From assembly GCA_027563935.2 (NCBI GenBank), contig CM050447.1:82073461-82137460 (forward strand): a stretch of DNA of 64,000 nt, in the 5' to 3' direction. Origin of the DNA: Costus lasius. Taxonomy: Eukaryota; Streptophyta; Magnoliopsida; Zingiberales; Costaceae. The translations under genes and the position numbers were made by a program. Positions 1 through 11,148 of this stretch are shown in pieces. The notes beneath the pieces are model-generated. The model made no database searches. It saw only the letters and a program-made list of their open reading frames with translations, and was not told where the DNA came from. Position 1 is the first letter of the stretch. Each line of letters starts with the position of its first letter.

Positions 1-1400
1 ATCATGCTTCTACTGCGCCAAAGCCTTGTTCAGTGGGTCTGCTAGATTGTTCTCTGTGTCGACTCTGCTAATCTTGACATCACCTCGGTCAATGATCTCT
101 CTGATCAGATGAAATCTTCTGAGTATGTGTTTGGACCTTTGATGAGACCGTGGTTCCTTAGCTTGTGCAATTGCCCCATTGTTGTCACAGTAGACTCAAT
201 GGGATCCACTGCACTTGGAACCACTTGGAGCTCAGAAATGAACTTCCTCATCCAAACGGCTTCTTTGGCTGCCTCAAAAGCAGCCACATACTCAGCCTCG
301 GTTGTAGAATCAGCTATGGTGGATTGCTTGAAGCTCTTTTAGCATACATCGCCTCCATTCATTTTGAACATATAGTCGGCCTATGATCTGAAGTCGTCAG
401 GGTCAGACTAGAATGACGCATCAGTGTAGCCCTGAACACTGAGCTCTTCCTGTCCACCGTAGACCAAGAATAGATCTTTAGTTCTTCTCAAATACATAAG
501 GATGCTCTTTACAGCCACCCAATGCTGCAGACCTGGATTGGAGTGGTATCTGCTGGTTTATGCTCACAACATAAGCCACATCTGGTCTAGTACACAACAT
601 TACATACATGATCGTTCCCACTACCGAAGCATAGGGCACTCGAATCATGTCATCCCTCTCAGCCTCTGTGATGGGACACTGGCTCTTTGAGAGAGTAAGG
701 CCATGTCTCACTGGAAGGTACCCCTTCTTGGATTGCTCCAAGTTGAACCTCTCTAGGATCTTATCAATGTAGGTACTCTGACTAAGGGCCAGGAGCCTCT
801 TGGATCTATCCCAGTAGATCCTCACGCCTAGGATATAGGTGGCCTCCCCTAAGTCCTTCATCTCGAAACACTTCCACAACCATGTCTTCACAGACTGAAG
901 ACTAGGGATGTCGTTTCCGATGAGCAGTATGTCATAAATATACAAGACCAGAAAAGTCACCAAGCTCCCACTGAATTTTCTGTACACACAGGCATCATCT
1001 TTGCTTTTGATAAAGCCATAATCTCTCACAGCTTCATCAAACTGAAGATTCCAACTTTGAGATGCTTACTTTAATCCATAATTGGATTTATTTAGCCTGC
1101 AGACTTTATTGGCATCTGCAGGATGGATGAAATCATCAGGTTGTGTCATATACACATCCTCTGTCAGCCTCCCATTAAGGAATGCTATCTTAACATCCAT
1201 CTATCATATCTCATAGTCATGATATGCAGCTATAGCAAGCAGAATCTGAATTTGATCATGGCAACTGGTGATAAGGTTTCATCATAGTCCACCCTGTGGA
1301 CTTGTTTGAATCCTTTAGCCACTAGTCTACCCTTATAGGTAACTATGTTGCCATCCATATCAGTCTTCCTTTTGAAGACTCATTTTCACCCTATGGGTTT
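1..1400 (-). pseudogene. copia-1 reverse transcriptase and RNase H (broken)
   Basis: The minus-strand frame at 478-1029 matches the RT C-terminal half, including the stretches around KDLGEATYILGV and RSKRLLALSQSTYIDK. The catalytic YVDD box reads YIYD, so the first aspartate has become tyrosine and this RT cannot be active. The RT N-terminal part lies at about 1030-1400 in shifted frames. RNase H is at about 1-320 (the AEYVAA-type box and EAVWMRKF), with a frameshift after residues VDPI and a stop near the left edge. The coding capacity is dead. Confidence 0.85.
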
Positions 1401-2563
1401 TACCCCATCAGGTAGCTCAACCAAATCCTAGCCTTGGTTAGCTGACATAGAATCCATCTCAGATCGCATGGCCTCAAGCCATCTTTCGGAGTCCAATCCA
1501 CTAACTGTCTCATCATAAGTCCTGGGCCCACCCTCAATGATGAAGATCCCATCGTGTTGGGTCGGAAGCAACCCATACCTCTCAGGTGCACAATGAATCC
1601 TCCCAGACCTATGTGGGACCTGTGTCTGAGCCTCAGGCTGCCTAGCAACTGGTGTAGGTGGCTTAGGTTCCATCTCTGTGTCTTGTGGTTGCACTTGGAC
1701 CTCATCCAAGTCAAACTTTCTTGCACTGAATTCTCTTATGAGAAATTCTTTCTCTAGATAGACAACACCCCGAGCAACAAAAATTTTGTTCTCAGTGGGA
1801 ATATAGAAGTTGTATCCTTTAGTTTCCTTAGGATACCCCACAAACACACATTTATCAGATCTAGGTTCTAGCTTGCTAGAATCCTGACGTTTGACATAAG
1901 CCTCACATCCCCAGATCCTGATAAACGAGACGTTAGGGTGTCTCCCACTCCATACCTAATATGGTATCTTGGAGACACTCTTATATGGAATGTTATTTAG
2001 TATAAGAGAAGCTGTCTCAAGTGCAAAACCCTAGAATGAGGGTGGTAGAGTTGCATGACTCATCATGGATCGAACCATGTCCAACAAGGTTCAATTTCTC
2101 CTTTTAGACACACCATTCCATTAAGGTGTTCCATAAGGAGTGAGTTGGGATAGAATCCCACACACTCTCAGATAGTCAAAGAACTAACCTCTCAGGTACT
2201 CTCCACCACGATTTGATCGAAGAGTTTTAATGGATCTTCCAAGCTGATTCTCTACTTCATTTTTGAACTCCTTGAATTTTTCAAAGGATTCAGACTTATA
2301 TCTCATCAGATAGACATAACCATATCTACTAAAGTCATCAGTAAATGTGATGAAGTAGTTGTACCCTCCTCTGGCTTGTTTATTGAATGGCCGACACACA
2401 TCACTGTGTATAAGATCTAATAAACCTCCTGCCCTCTCACCGATCTTGGTGAAGGGTACCTTTGTCATCTTCCCTAATAAACAAGGCTCACAAGTATCAA
2501 ATTCCTCTAAGGAACTTGAATCTAACAACCCATTTGTATGGAGTTGTTAGATGCGGTTCTTGT
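1400..2563 (-). pseudogene. copia-1 integrase (broken)
   Basis: The frame at 2184-2528 holds the CX2C half of the integrase zinc finger (CEPCLLGK) and the start of the catalytic core (DLIHSDVC, DDFSRYGYVYLM). The second catalytic aspartate is replaced by asparagine (RSNRGGEYL). The frame at 1428-1847 carries the integrase C-terminal region (CxFVGYPKETKGYNFY-like) and the linker before RT. The part between (1848-2183) is similar but full of stops. It would have inserted cDNA into the genome, but the lost aspartate and the frame breaks show it is inactive. Confidence 0.85.
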
Positions 2564-3195
2564 TTATATGGCTAATCGACAATGCCATAGGAAAGCACCA
2601 ACTGAACCACTCAGTTTGATCCTTTTGTTATTTATGTTACAAATAGAACTATCCATGTCCAAGACATATAACCCATTGCACAGAGTACCCTTCCCATAAA
2701 ACATGTTTGCAAATGAGAAAGAACAAGAGTTCTCCTTTATTTCAAACTTAAATCCTTTCTTTGCCAAGCAAGGAATGTATATAATGTTTTTAGTAAGTGA
2801 AGGTACATAATAGCAATGATCTAGTTCTAATAGAAGTTCAGAAGGCAGGTCAAGAGTTAAAACTCCTACAGCAATAACAGCAATTTGTGCCCCGTTTCCA
2901 ACCCGTACGCCAATCTCTCCAGGCCGTACCAATCTACTTTTCTTGAGCCCCTGCATATTTGTACAAATATGAGCTCCACATGCGGTATCCAATAACCATG
3001 ACATAAAAGTAGAAAGGTTGAGTTCAGTAACATAAATACCTGAGTATGAAGAGGCTGTTGGAGGACATACAGCTTCTTCTCGAGCTCCACATGCGGTATC
3101 CTCAAGTTCTAATGCTAGTCCATAAAGTTGGATCCAACCAACTTATCCTTATCGAGAAGGGATCACAGTGTTAATCTGCTAGTGTTCGTAGCCAT
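2564..3195 (-). pseudogene. copia-1 Gag start fused to protease by internal deletion
   Basis: The minus-strand ATG at 3195 starts a Gag-like N-terminus (LLDKDKLVGSNFMD), which soon meets stops. After about 45 codons the sequence jumps past the rest of Gag, including the zinc knuckle, to the protease region: GIYVTE-type lead-in, then the active-site box LDTACGAH at about 2970-3000, then the GAG-pre-integrase region (frame 2564-3004). A 20-bp segment identical to the DTACGAH codons also sits at 3079-3098, inside the Gag remnant. Copia-B has about 230 more Gag residues at this place. Confidence 0.75.
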
Positions 3196-3473
3196 TGTTC
3201 TACAACCAGAAAGAAACAACAGATTAGTACTACTTCAAATCATTTAAACTGGACTTGTTTTAAATGATTATGGCTCCCACTATTTTAATCGAATTGACAA
3301 CCCACAAAGTCAATCAGGAAATTTAGGATTTCCTAGTTAGATGGGATCCTCATTCCACATAGGGCTTCGTGTCCCACGAGGGTGGGATGAGATGCACAAA
3401 TTCACCCATGCTTCTTAAGGTGGGCACGCCAGCCGATTGCTCTAAGCAATTCCCCTTATTGAGACAGTCTAGG
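3196..3473 (-). other. copia-1 untranslated leader remnant
   Basis: These are about 280 bases between the copia-1 Gag start and the first base of D1. I see no frame, PBS or LTR. By position it is the 5' leader of copia-1, cut off by the D1 insertion. Because the far end of D1 is truncated, no TSD can be checked. Confidence 0.5.
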
Positions 3474-3733
3474 TGATGACACCAAAATTTATAGTAAATT
3501 TTGTGCCATTTCATTGGTATTTTTGTGTCAAATTTATGCTCCTTTGCTCATTTATATGTCTTTTTAATCAAATATTGCAAAATCTACTTCTATTTCGGTT
3601 TTTAATGATTTTCAGGCAAAAAGACATGTTTTTAAGCGTTTTCAAGCAAATCTAAATACATAGAAGAATTCCCATCATCTAGAGGAGATCACTTGACAAA
3701 TTTCACACAAATCGGAGCAACCAACCAAAATAC

Positions 3734-4095
3734 GGTAGTGCCGTATTCTATATTACGGTACCGTATTTCCGTACGATACCGTAATATTAGAGCACTGCCG
3801 TAAATTGGTGGAATTTTTGACCAAAAGGTCTAATGAAAAATACGGCACTGTCGTAAAACTTAACACTGCCGTATTTGGAAGTGTATTCAGAACAGAGATA
3901 ATTCTTGATTTTACGGCACTACCATAAACTTTGACACGGGCCGTATTTTTTAGATGATTTCGACCAGAGAGTTCAGCCGATTTTACAGTAGTGCTATGAA
4001 CCATTATACGGTGCCGTATTTGCCAAACAATTCAGATTAGAGAACGCGAGCGATTTTACGGCACTACCGTGAAATATTACACTGCCGTATTTTCA
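3734..4095. repeat. Near-palindromic TACGGYA...TRCCGTA word array in D1 LTR a
   Basis: More than a dozen words of the form TACGGCACTGCCGTA or TACGGTACCGTA, in full or half form, fall in about 360 bases with 20-40 bases of unrelated AT-rich sequence between them. Spacing is irregular, so this is neither a simple tandem satellite nor a CRISPR array. The same word recurs in every D LTR and downstream of the D Gag-like frame. Confidence 0.8.
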
Positions 4096-4904
4096 TTTTT
4101 GAACGTGACTTCCACGGTCAACTTTGAAGCCCGATTTTTCTGGAGATGATTGCGGGAGATCTAGACATCCAAATTGAGATCCAAAAGAAGTGGTGGACTG
4201 GTCTCAACGAGGAGAAGATAACCGAAAGCCCCAATTTTGAGGATGAATTAGAGGAGCAATCGATGGAGAGGCATTTAGGGTTTGGCCTCATGCCGAGAGG
4301 CATGGAGGCCACCTCCGGCCATGAAATTCACACTGAAGCTTCGCCTGGAGGAGGAGGCAATACCCTAGAAGTTTCAGAACAAAAGAAGATCAATTGGAGG
4401 AGAAATCAAGGAAAAAGAGGTGCCGACACTGTTTACAGCGCCCCCTCTACAAAATATGGCTGTAATTTATATTACAGCCGTGGTGTATTTTTTTAAACCC
4501 TCTTTTCCCTTTGATTTTTGATCTTTTGAACCCATGGATTATTGTAACTCTCTCACGATGCTAGCTTAAACTCTTTACGAGACATGGGGGAGTAATTCCC
4601 TTTGATTTTCTTGATGACTAGATACTTTTTGCCTTCATCATGATAATTCTACTTTGATAATTTTACCAATGCGATTATTGCTCTAAGATTCTCCTTAGTT
4701 TACTTTTTGTCATCATAATTTAGAGTTTTCGCAATAAGGACCGAAAGGTGATTTGCTTGAGAACTTGGAAACCTAAAATTGATTAATAGGAACTCACCAT
4801 AAGAAATTAGGTTAAGTTCTTATTTCTTTATTTTAGTAGTTTAAATTGCCATGATGATAATTATGAACCTAGGATTGAGTTATTGTGTCAAACGTGGAGA
4901 TCTT

Positions 4905-5133
4905 GCACGAAAGTGAGGATCAGAATGTTGGAGAACCATAGGTAGAACTTGTGTTGAGACTTGAATGCACGAAAGTGATCCTTGAGTTTCCACTCGAGGC
5001 AATCAACTTAGAACTCGGATGCACGAAAGTGATCCTCGAGTTCTTTATTTGATGATGTACTTATCATTAGCTTGGGATAAATCTTGCGCGAAAGCGAGGA
5101 TTGGTCTCTGCATGGTTATCTGCACGAAAGTGA
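4905..5133. repeat. GCACGAAAGTGA word repeats in D1 LTR a
   Basis: Copies lie at 4905-4916, 4967-4978, 5021-5032, 5086-5097 (as GCGCGAAAGCGA) and 5122-5133, with spacings of about 35-65 bases. The set recurs in LTR b (about 6878-7105) and, inverted, in both D2 LTRs (about 38090-38255 and 52690-52855). Confidence 0.8.
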
Positions 5134-5423
5134 GTTAATCTCTTTACAAAGTAAATTATTCCTTTATCATAATAGAATTTGATTGATGAATATCCTTATA
5201 TATCTAGTCATGAAAATTAAAGTTAATGAAACCCTAGTCCTAGTTTCTCTCTGATAGTATTTTCCCGTGTGTTTTCGATCTTTACTTTGCTTTTATTCGA
5301 TTGCCTAGATAGGAAGAAATTAATTATTTGGTACTTGACAACATAGGTCCCTGTGGATTCGATACTTTCTTTATTACTTTGAGTATCCGTGCACTTGCAG
5401 ACACTACAAGTTTAGGGACAACA

Positions 5424-5579
5424 AGTTTTTGGAGCCATGTCAGGGAGTGACAAAAGTCTCTGTATGCCAATACTTAGGTTTTGGCTGCGACACCTGAAAT
5501 AAGTCTACCCTATTTGTATTCATAAGTGTGTCCTTTCGGATCACAACAAGTTTTGTGTCCTTTCGGATCACAACAAGTT
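5424..5579 (+). repeat. Leader-like spacer between the two D1 LTR copies
   Basis: It starts AGTTTTTGGAGCC, a decayed form of the tRNA-Asp PBS found at 7514, and continues with about 95 bases that resemble 7400-7490. A 27-bp unit with the core TCCTTTCGGATCACAACAAG is repeated twice in tandem at about 5526-5579. The spacer shows that an LTR-plus-leader unit was duplicated. Confidence 0.65.
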
Positions 5580-7399
5580 TGATGATTTTCAGGCAAAAGG
5601 CATGTTTTTTAGGCGTTTTCAAGCAAATCCAAATACATAGAAGAATTCCCATCATCCAGAGGAGATCACTTGACAAATTTCACGCAAATCGGAGCAATCA
5701 ACCAAAATACAATAGTGCCGTATTCTATATTACGGTACCATATTTCCGTACGATACCGTAATATCAGAGCACTACCGTAAATTGGTGGAATTTCCGATCA
5801 GAAGGTTTAATGAGAAATATGGCACTACTGTAAAACTTAACACTGCCGTATTTTGAAGCGGATTCAGAACAGAGATAATTCCTAATTTTACGGCACTACC
5901 GTAAACTTTGACACGTGCCGTATTTTCTAGATGATTTCGAACAGAGAGTTCAGCCAATTTTACGGCAGTTCCATGAACCATTATATGGTGCCGTATTTGT
6001 GAGACAATTCAGATCAGAGAACGCGAGCGATTTTACGGCACTACCGTAAAATATTACACTGCCGTATTTTCATTTTTGAACGCAGACTTCCACGGTCAAA
6101 TTTAAAGCCCGATTTTTCTGGAGATGATTGCGGGAGATCCAGACATCCAAATTGAGATCCAAAAGAAGTGGTGGACTGGTCTCAACGAGGAGAAGATAAA
6201 GACACCGAAAGCCGCAATTTTGAGGGGGGATCGAGGAAGCAATTGACAGAGAGGCGTTTAGGGTTTGTCCTCACGCTGAGAAGCGTGGAGGCCACCTCAG
6301 GCTGTGATTTTTACACAGAACCTTCACCTAGAGGAGAGAATGGTACCCTAGAAGTTTTAGAGCAAAAGGAGTTCGATTGGAGGAGGAATTAACGAAAGAA
6401 GGGCTTGGGTACTGTTCACAGCGAGTTTCCTTTGCATAATACTAAATTATAGCCATGGTGTATTTTCTTAAACCCTCTTCTTCATTGATTTATGACACTT
6501 TGATACTATGGCTTGTTGTATTTCTTCTTCCATGCAAACTTAAACATATTTGGGACATGGGGTGTAATCCCCTTTGATTTCTTAATGCTTAGATAACTTT
6601 TTATCTTCGTAAGAATAGTTTTATGATGATAATTTTACTTATGTGAATAATTGCACTTTGATTCTCCATAGATTGATGTTATTATTCATGTTTTAGAGTT
6701 CTCACAATAAGGACCAAAAGGTGACTTGCTTGAGAACTTGGAACCCTAGAATTGCATGTTAGGAACTTTCCGTAAGAAATTAGGTTAGTTCTTAATTATT
6801 TGATTTTGGTGATCTTATTGCCATGATAGATAATTTGAATCTAGGATTGAGTTATTGTGTCAAACGTGGAGATCTTGCACGAAAGTGAGGATCAGAACGT
6901 TGGAGAACCATAAGTAGAACTTGTGTTGAGTCTCAGATGCACGAAAGTAATCCTTGAGATTCCACTCGAGACAATCAACTTAGAATTCGGATGCACGAAA
7001 GTGATCTTTGAGTTCTTTGATTGATGATTTACTTATCTTTAGCGTTGCGATAGATCTTGCGCGAAAGCGAGGATTGATCCCTGCATGATTGTCTGCACGA
7101 AAGTGAGATGATCCCTTTATGAAGTAAATTAAGTCTTTATCATAATAAGATTAGTCTGAAGACCTTTTATTTATGTCTAGTCATTGAAATTAAGGTGGAT
7201 GAAACCCTAGTCCCAATGTTTCTCTCTGATTATCTCTTTAGCATATTCTCTGCATAGTTACTTCTATTAAATTTGGTTCGCAGTGGGAAAACAATTATTT
7301 GGTACTTAACACATAGGTCTCAGTGGGTTCGATATCTTTCTTTATTACTTCGAGTATCTGTGCACTTGTGGAGATAACAACAAGTGTGGTAACTCAATA
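5580..7399 (+). repeat. D1 LTR copy b (partial, missing its first ~125 bases)
   Basis: Homology to LTR a starts at TGATGATTTTCAGGC, equivalent to about 3604 in copy a, and runs to AACTCAATA before a second AGTTTTTGGAGCC. It carries the same palindromic-word array (about 5702-6072), an open but unconvincing frame at 6168-6392, and the GAAAGTGA words. It is clearly diverged from copy a, so the duplication is not recent. Confidence 0.8.
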
Positions 7400-7513
7400 A
7401 GTTTTTGGAGCCGTATCAGGGGGTGACAAGTCCTTGTGCGCCATACAATAAGTTTTGGCTGTGACTTCAGAAATAAGTTTTGTTTACCTACTTGTTGGGA
7501 TACAACAAGTTTT
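7400..7513 (+). other. Second leader copy before the D1 primer-binding site
   Basis: This is a diverged copy of the start of 5424-5579: AGTTTTTGGAGCC, a GGGGGTGACAAG stretch, then TTTTGGCTGTGACTTCAGAAATAA. It is followed by the intact PBS. Confidence 0.6.
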
Positions 7514-7531
7514 TGGCGCCGTTGCCGGGGA
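7514..7531 (+). promoter_or_regulatory. Primer-binding site, tRNA-Asp type
   Basis: TGGCGCCGTTGCCGGGGA is an exact complement of the 3' end of plant tRNA-Asp including CCA. It primes minus-strand DNA synthesis. It lies just after an LTR-end-like ACAACA and fixes D1 on the plus strand. Confidence 0.9.
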
Positions 7532-7802
7532 CGTTAGTTTTGTTAATATCAAAAAAATTGTTAGTATTGCTAGACTAGGTTTTATTTGTTTTAGATTTAA
7601 CTTTGTTTTTTATTTTTGCAGGTTTTGGATTTTCAGAAGTTGTGATAGAACTGAGATTTTCTAAAATTTGTGAATTTGCTTGTGTTTTATATTTTCTTTG
7701 TTTTATATATTCTAAAAAAAATAAAAAATAAAAAATAAAAAAAGGGTTTTATTTGATTGATTGGTGTTGGATTATCTTTCTGTTCTTGATAGATTTGAAG
7801 AT

Positions 7803-9044
7803 ATGTCTTTTAATTTCAACTCATGGGCAACTGAAAGAGATGAGATATATATGCCATATGAAGATGATTCATCATGCACTCTTCAAGATAAGTTATATTT
7901 TATCTCTCATCAAATAGACACTTTAAATATGCATCCTATTAAGACATCTTATTCTTCCATTAGTTGTGATATTTGTGGATGTTTTGGTCATTATAGTTAT
8001 AATTGCCAAATTTTAATTTCTCCAAATTCCAATTTATCGTGTTATGAAGATGATCAATATAATTCTGGTTGGGAAAATCAAACTTCTTTTTATGAGGATT
8101 GCTCAAATCATGTTTCTGAACCATATTTTGAAGATACTGAAAAATATAGGTTAGAATCCATGCTTGAAAAATTCATGTCAAATCAAAACCAATTCATGAC
8201 AAATCAAAGTAAGGAAATTGAAGATCTTAAGGAGATAATTGGACAGCTTGCTTCTAATGTAGAATCTTTAACTACTAATTCTGAATTTTTGGAAACCTAG
8301 TTAGCACAACAAGCATGTTTATTTGAGTTTGAAACTGAAGAAATTGATTTAGAAAATTCCCCCTTTGATTATGATTGTTTTGAGATTGAGCCTTATGTGA
8401 AAATTGATGAATCTCACTCCGATTTTGATAATTGTGAAATTGATTCCTTTGATAATGTATTTGTGGAAAAGATTGAAGAAATTGAAATTGAAAAACCCTC
8501 TTTTGATGAAATTGATTCTTTTGATAATATATTGTTTATGGTTAATTCTGATGAAGGATATGAGGGGACTGAGTTAGAAAAATCTTACTATGATTTTGTT
8601 GATAATTTTGAAATCAATGAATTATTTGATTGTGAGCATGAGGAACTTGAAAATGATTTGAAAATTATAAACATTATTGAATCTCACTCTGATGCTTTGC
8701 CCATGTCCATTGATTTATTTGAAAAATTATGTTTTATTGAGGAATCTAATGAGAAACAGAAATGTTATTTTGATGATTCAATACTTGAATTCTTTGATGG
8801 AAGTCCCATGGCAATTGAAGATTTAAATTTGAAGAAGGGACTTATGATTTTGCTCTCTAATAAATTTAGGAAAATCATTGAATATCCTTTGATTGAAGTT
8901 GAAAATATTGATTTTGATTTCCGCATATTTAAGAAAGCCAAATTGATTGTGATTTATTTAAAATTTTGGATATTTGAATTAGTGGCTAAATTTTTTGTAC
9001 AGCGGAAAAGAAAGAAATTGCATGCTTTTTTACTTTGGTACTGA
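7803..9044 (+). pseudogene. Gag-like zinc-knuckle protein of element D1 (one internal stop)
   Basis: The ATG at 7803 (MSFNFNSWATERDE) is preferred because the same MSFN start occurs in D2; upstream codons are open only from a TTG. Near residue 60 is a CCHC knuckle, CDICGCFGHYSYNC (CX2CX4HX4C), which binds nucleic acid in Gag proteins. A probable coiled coil rich in N, Q, E and L follows at about 8170-8300. The rest is a very acidic tail with repeated ESHSD and IDSFDN boxes. A single TAG at 8298-8300 interrupts the frame, and D2 reads an arginine codon there. The closing LNLKKGLMILL box is conserved in D2 and E. I do not recognise a named family beyond the knuckle. Confidence 0.75.
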
Positions 9045-9130
9045 TTCACCTGCTTCACCATGAGATTTGATTTTTGGTCAAGCTATGGACCTAAAATTAG
9101 CGCTTCTTGGGAGGCAACCCATGCATTATC
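9045..9130 (+). other. Conserved post-ORF block with TTGGGAGGCAACCCA
   Basis: Directly after the Gag-like frame, this block reads GGTCAAGCTATGGACCT, then AGCGCTTCTTGGGAGGCAACCCA. The block is kept in D2 (inverted, about 50800-50855) and in element E (about 63575-63630), although flanking DNA has diverged. TTGGG and CCCAA can pair around a short loop. Confidence 0.75.
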
Positions 9131-9220
9131 ACTTAGCTTAGTTTCTTTTATTTTAGTTTATTTTTAGAATTAATTTTTTTCTTCTCTTTTTGCAGGAAAA
9201 TAAAATTTTGCCCAAAATAT

Positions 9221-9412
9221 GGCACTGCCGTAATCTGTGTTACGGTGCTGTAATTTCGGTCTGATTTCATCCCGAGAATTTTTAGTCTTTTACGGCACTA
9301 CCATAAGATATTTTATGGTGCCATAATTTGGGGTAATTTTTGTACAGAAGGTTTTGTGTCTTTTACGGTAGTACCGTATGCTGTTTCACAGCACTGTATT
9401 TTAAAGCTGCAT
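9221..9412. repeat. Near-palindromic TACGG/CCGTA word array, internal copy in D1
   Basis: Words such as GGCACTGCCGTAA, TTACGGCACTACCATAA and TTTTACGGTAGTACCGTA occur about 100 bases after the conserved GGGAGGCAACCCA block. They are the same words as in the D LTRs, although the flanking sequence here is not LTR sequence. Confidence 0.75.
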
Positions 9413-11148
9413 TCTTCTAATCTGACTAGGTGTTTTCTCGCTGCGATTTTAAGAAACTGGATTGGAAAAAATTTTGATCTTTGGCACCATCACGAAGTAC
9501 TCATCTTTGTCTATCATCTGGATATTTTTGCTGAATTTTAAAGTCCATGGATCATTCTAAAACATATAGCATTTTTTCGATTCTGATTAATTTCTGCAAC
9601 AGTTTTCTTTTGACTAATCTGATTAGCGTTTTTGCTGCAAGTTTTTAAGATGCTTTAATGACTTGAAACCCTGATTTTTCGCATGGAATATGAAGAACAC
9701 GTGTCATTCTACCTTGAGGATTAGTTATTTTCATGAAAATACTTTCTGATCATTCTAGGACACATAGCAACTTTTTGAATCTGATTAACTTCTTTGCAGT
9801 TTTTAATCTTGTAATCTGAGTAGCCTTCTTTCTGTTGATACCCTAAATTCCTGATAGATTTTGATCCTTTGATTTTCATGCATCTGAAAGGAATGAGTTT
9901 TATTCTCTTACATGGTTTTGTCCATTTCCTTTTTGGATCATTAAATTTTATTCTTAGGTATGACTACTTTTCATAAAAAATTTAGTAGCTGCTCTACTTG
10001 CTTTTTACATGTTATAGCTTCTTTTACTTCCAGATCCAGAAATCAGTCTTCCACCTCTAGCTACCACTGCATCTGCCTCTGACATCACTGTTTCCAGCCG
10101 TCGGCACTAGATTATACCATCAGCAGACTCTTACTTCTTCTACTGCCTTTATTCCCATTTATTTGATTTATTTATGCAGCAGACTCTTCATTAGTGACTG
10201 ATTTTTTTTTCTATGCAGCACTATTTCTAGCACCCACCTGCCGACGATCTCACTTCCAGCATTGTATTCTCTAGCAGGTCACTAGAGATTACTCACTCTA
10301 CTGTCAGCACTATCATCATTGCTAGCAGCTTTTTAGCTAGCCTCTATTCTGCCTCTGCTCCACCGGCATCTACTTTGCATCAGTTATTTCCACCAGCACC
10401 TTCTTCGGACCTTCAGTGATATCTCTGATTTTCCTTTGAGAAAAATATTTCCTATCATTTTTTTTGTAAGATACTATTTTTGGTATGAGCCTTATGTGCC
10501 CAAAAATATGTGCAGGTAAAATTTTTTAGAAGTTGCAATCTTTGAGGAAGATCCAGCCGCACCTACCCTGACGCTATAGATTGAGCTTGCTACATAGCTT
10601 TGTGAGTATTGTTTGCACTTTCTTGCGATTTGATTACTTGATTATCTACACTTTTCTTCTCCTAAAAATTTCTATTGCTTTACATCCATTGCATTGTTTG
10701 AGCCTTATGTGGTTTCTTGAGTCTATCATGTTATACTTTTGACCATGATTGTATGAGTTTGATGCTTCACACCTTTTTCATTGGTATTGACATTCTTGAT
10801 ACTTAAAGAAAATTTTTATGACTTGAATCCATGTGATAAGAGATGTGTGGATTTTTCTATGATGATGCATATCAATACCTGTGAATGGAAATATACCTCT
10901 TATGCTGAATTTATTTCCTTAATATATATCTACTTGTTGAAATGCTTCATTGATTGATGCATAAGGTTTTGGGTAGATGTATTGTTTGATGAATGCAATC
11001 TAAGAGTGAAGCATCTTTCTTGAATAAAATGAGCATATGAGTGTAATTTTTGAATTGATGTCAATTGAATAACTTAGTTGATGTTTAGTTTATCTTACTA
11101 TTTGTTGGGAAGAAAGAATCCAAGATCCACAAAAATAGTGAGAGACTC

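Larger units (their letters stand above)
1..3473 (-). mobile_element. Ty1/copia element remnant (copia-1), truncated at both ends
   Basis: Read on the minus strand this stretch gives, in order, a short Gag start, protease, integrase, reverse transcriptase (RT) and RNase H pieces that resemble copia-B in this window (25534-29417) domain by domain. The coding frame is broken into at least five open pieces by stops and frameshifts. The 3' end runs off the left edge, so no 3' LTR is seen. The 5' side ends where element D1 begins at 3474, and no 5' LTR is present. It looks older than copia-A/B, because catalytic residues are lost and the protein identity is clearly lower. Confidence 0.9.
3474..5423 (+). 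repeat. D1 LTR copy a (5' outermost)
   Basis: It begins TGATGACACC and ends near GGGACAACA, followed by AGTTTTTGG as at the true PBS. Inside are an array of near-palindromic TACGG/CCGTA words (about 3734-4095), a 4.1-4.5 kb stretch shared with all D LTRs, and five GCACGAAAGTGA words (4905-5133). Homologous copies lie at 5580-7399 and 11692-12898, and inverted at 37807-39624 and 52362-54237. Confidence 0.85.

Noticed and set aside
3734..4095. Short palindromic repeats as a CRISPR array
   Set aside because: Spacing is irregular, words are degenerate, spacers are related between copies, and the setting is plant LTR DNA.
4146..4496. 116-codon frame in D1 LTR a
   Set aside because: The equivalent region in LTR b and the 3' LTR has stops and frameshifts; it is LTR sequence.
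7761..7802. Start of the D1 Gag-like frame at 7761
   Set aside because: The codon there is TTG; the ATG at 7803 is shared with D2 and gives a conserved MSFN start.
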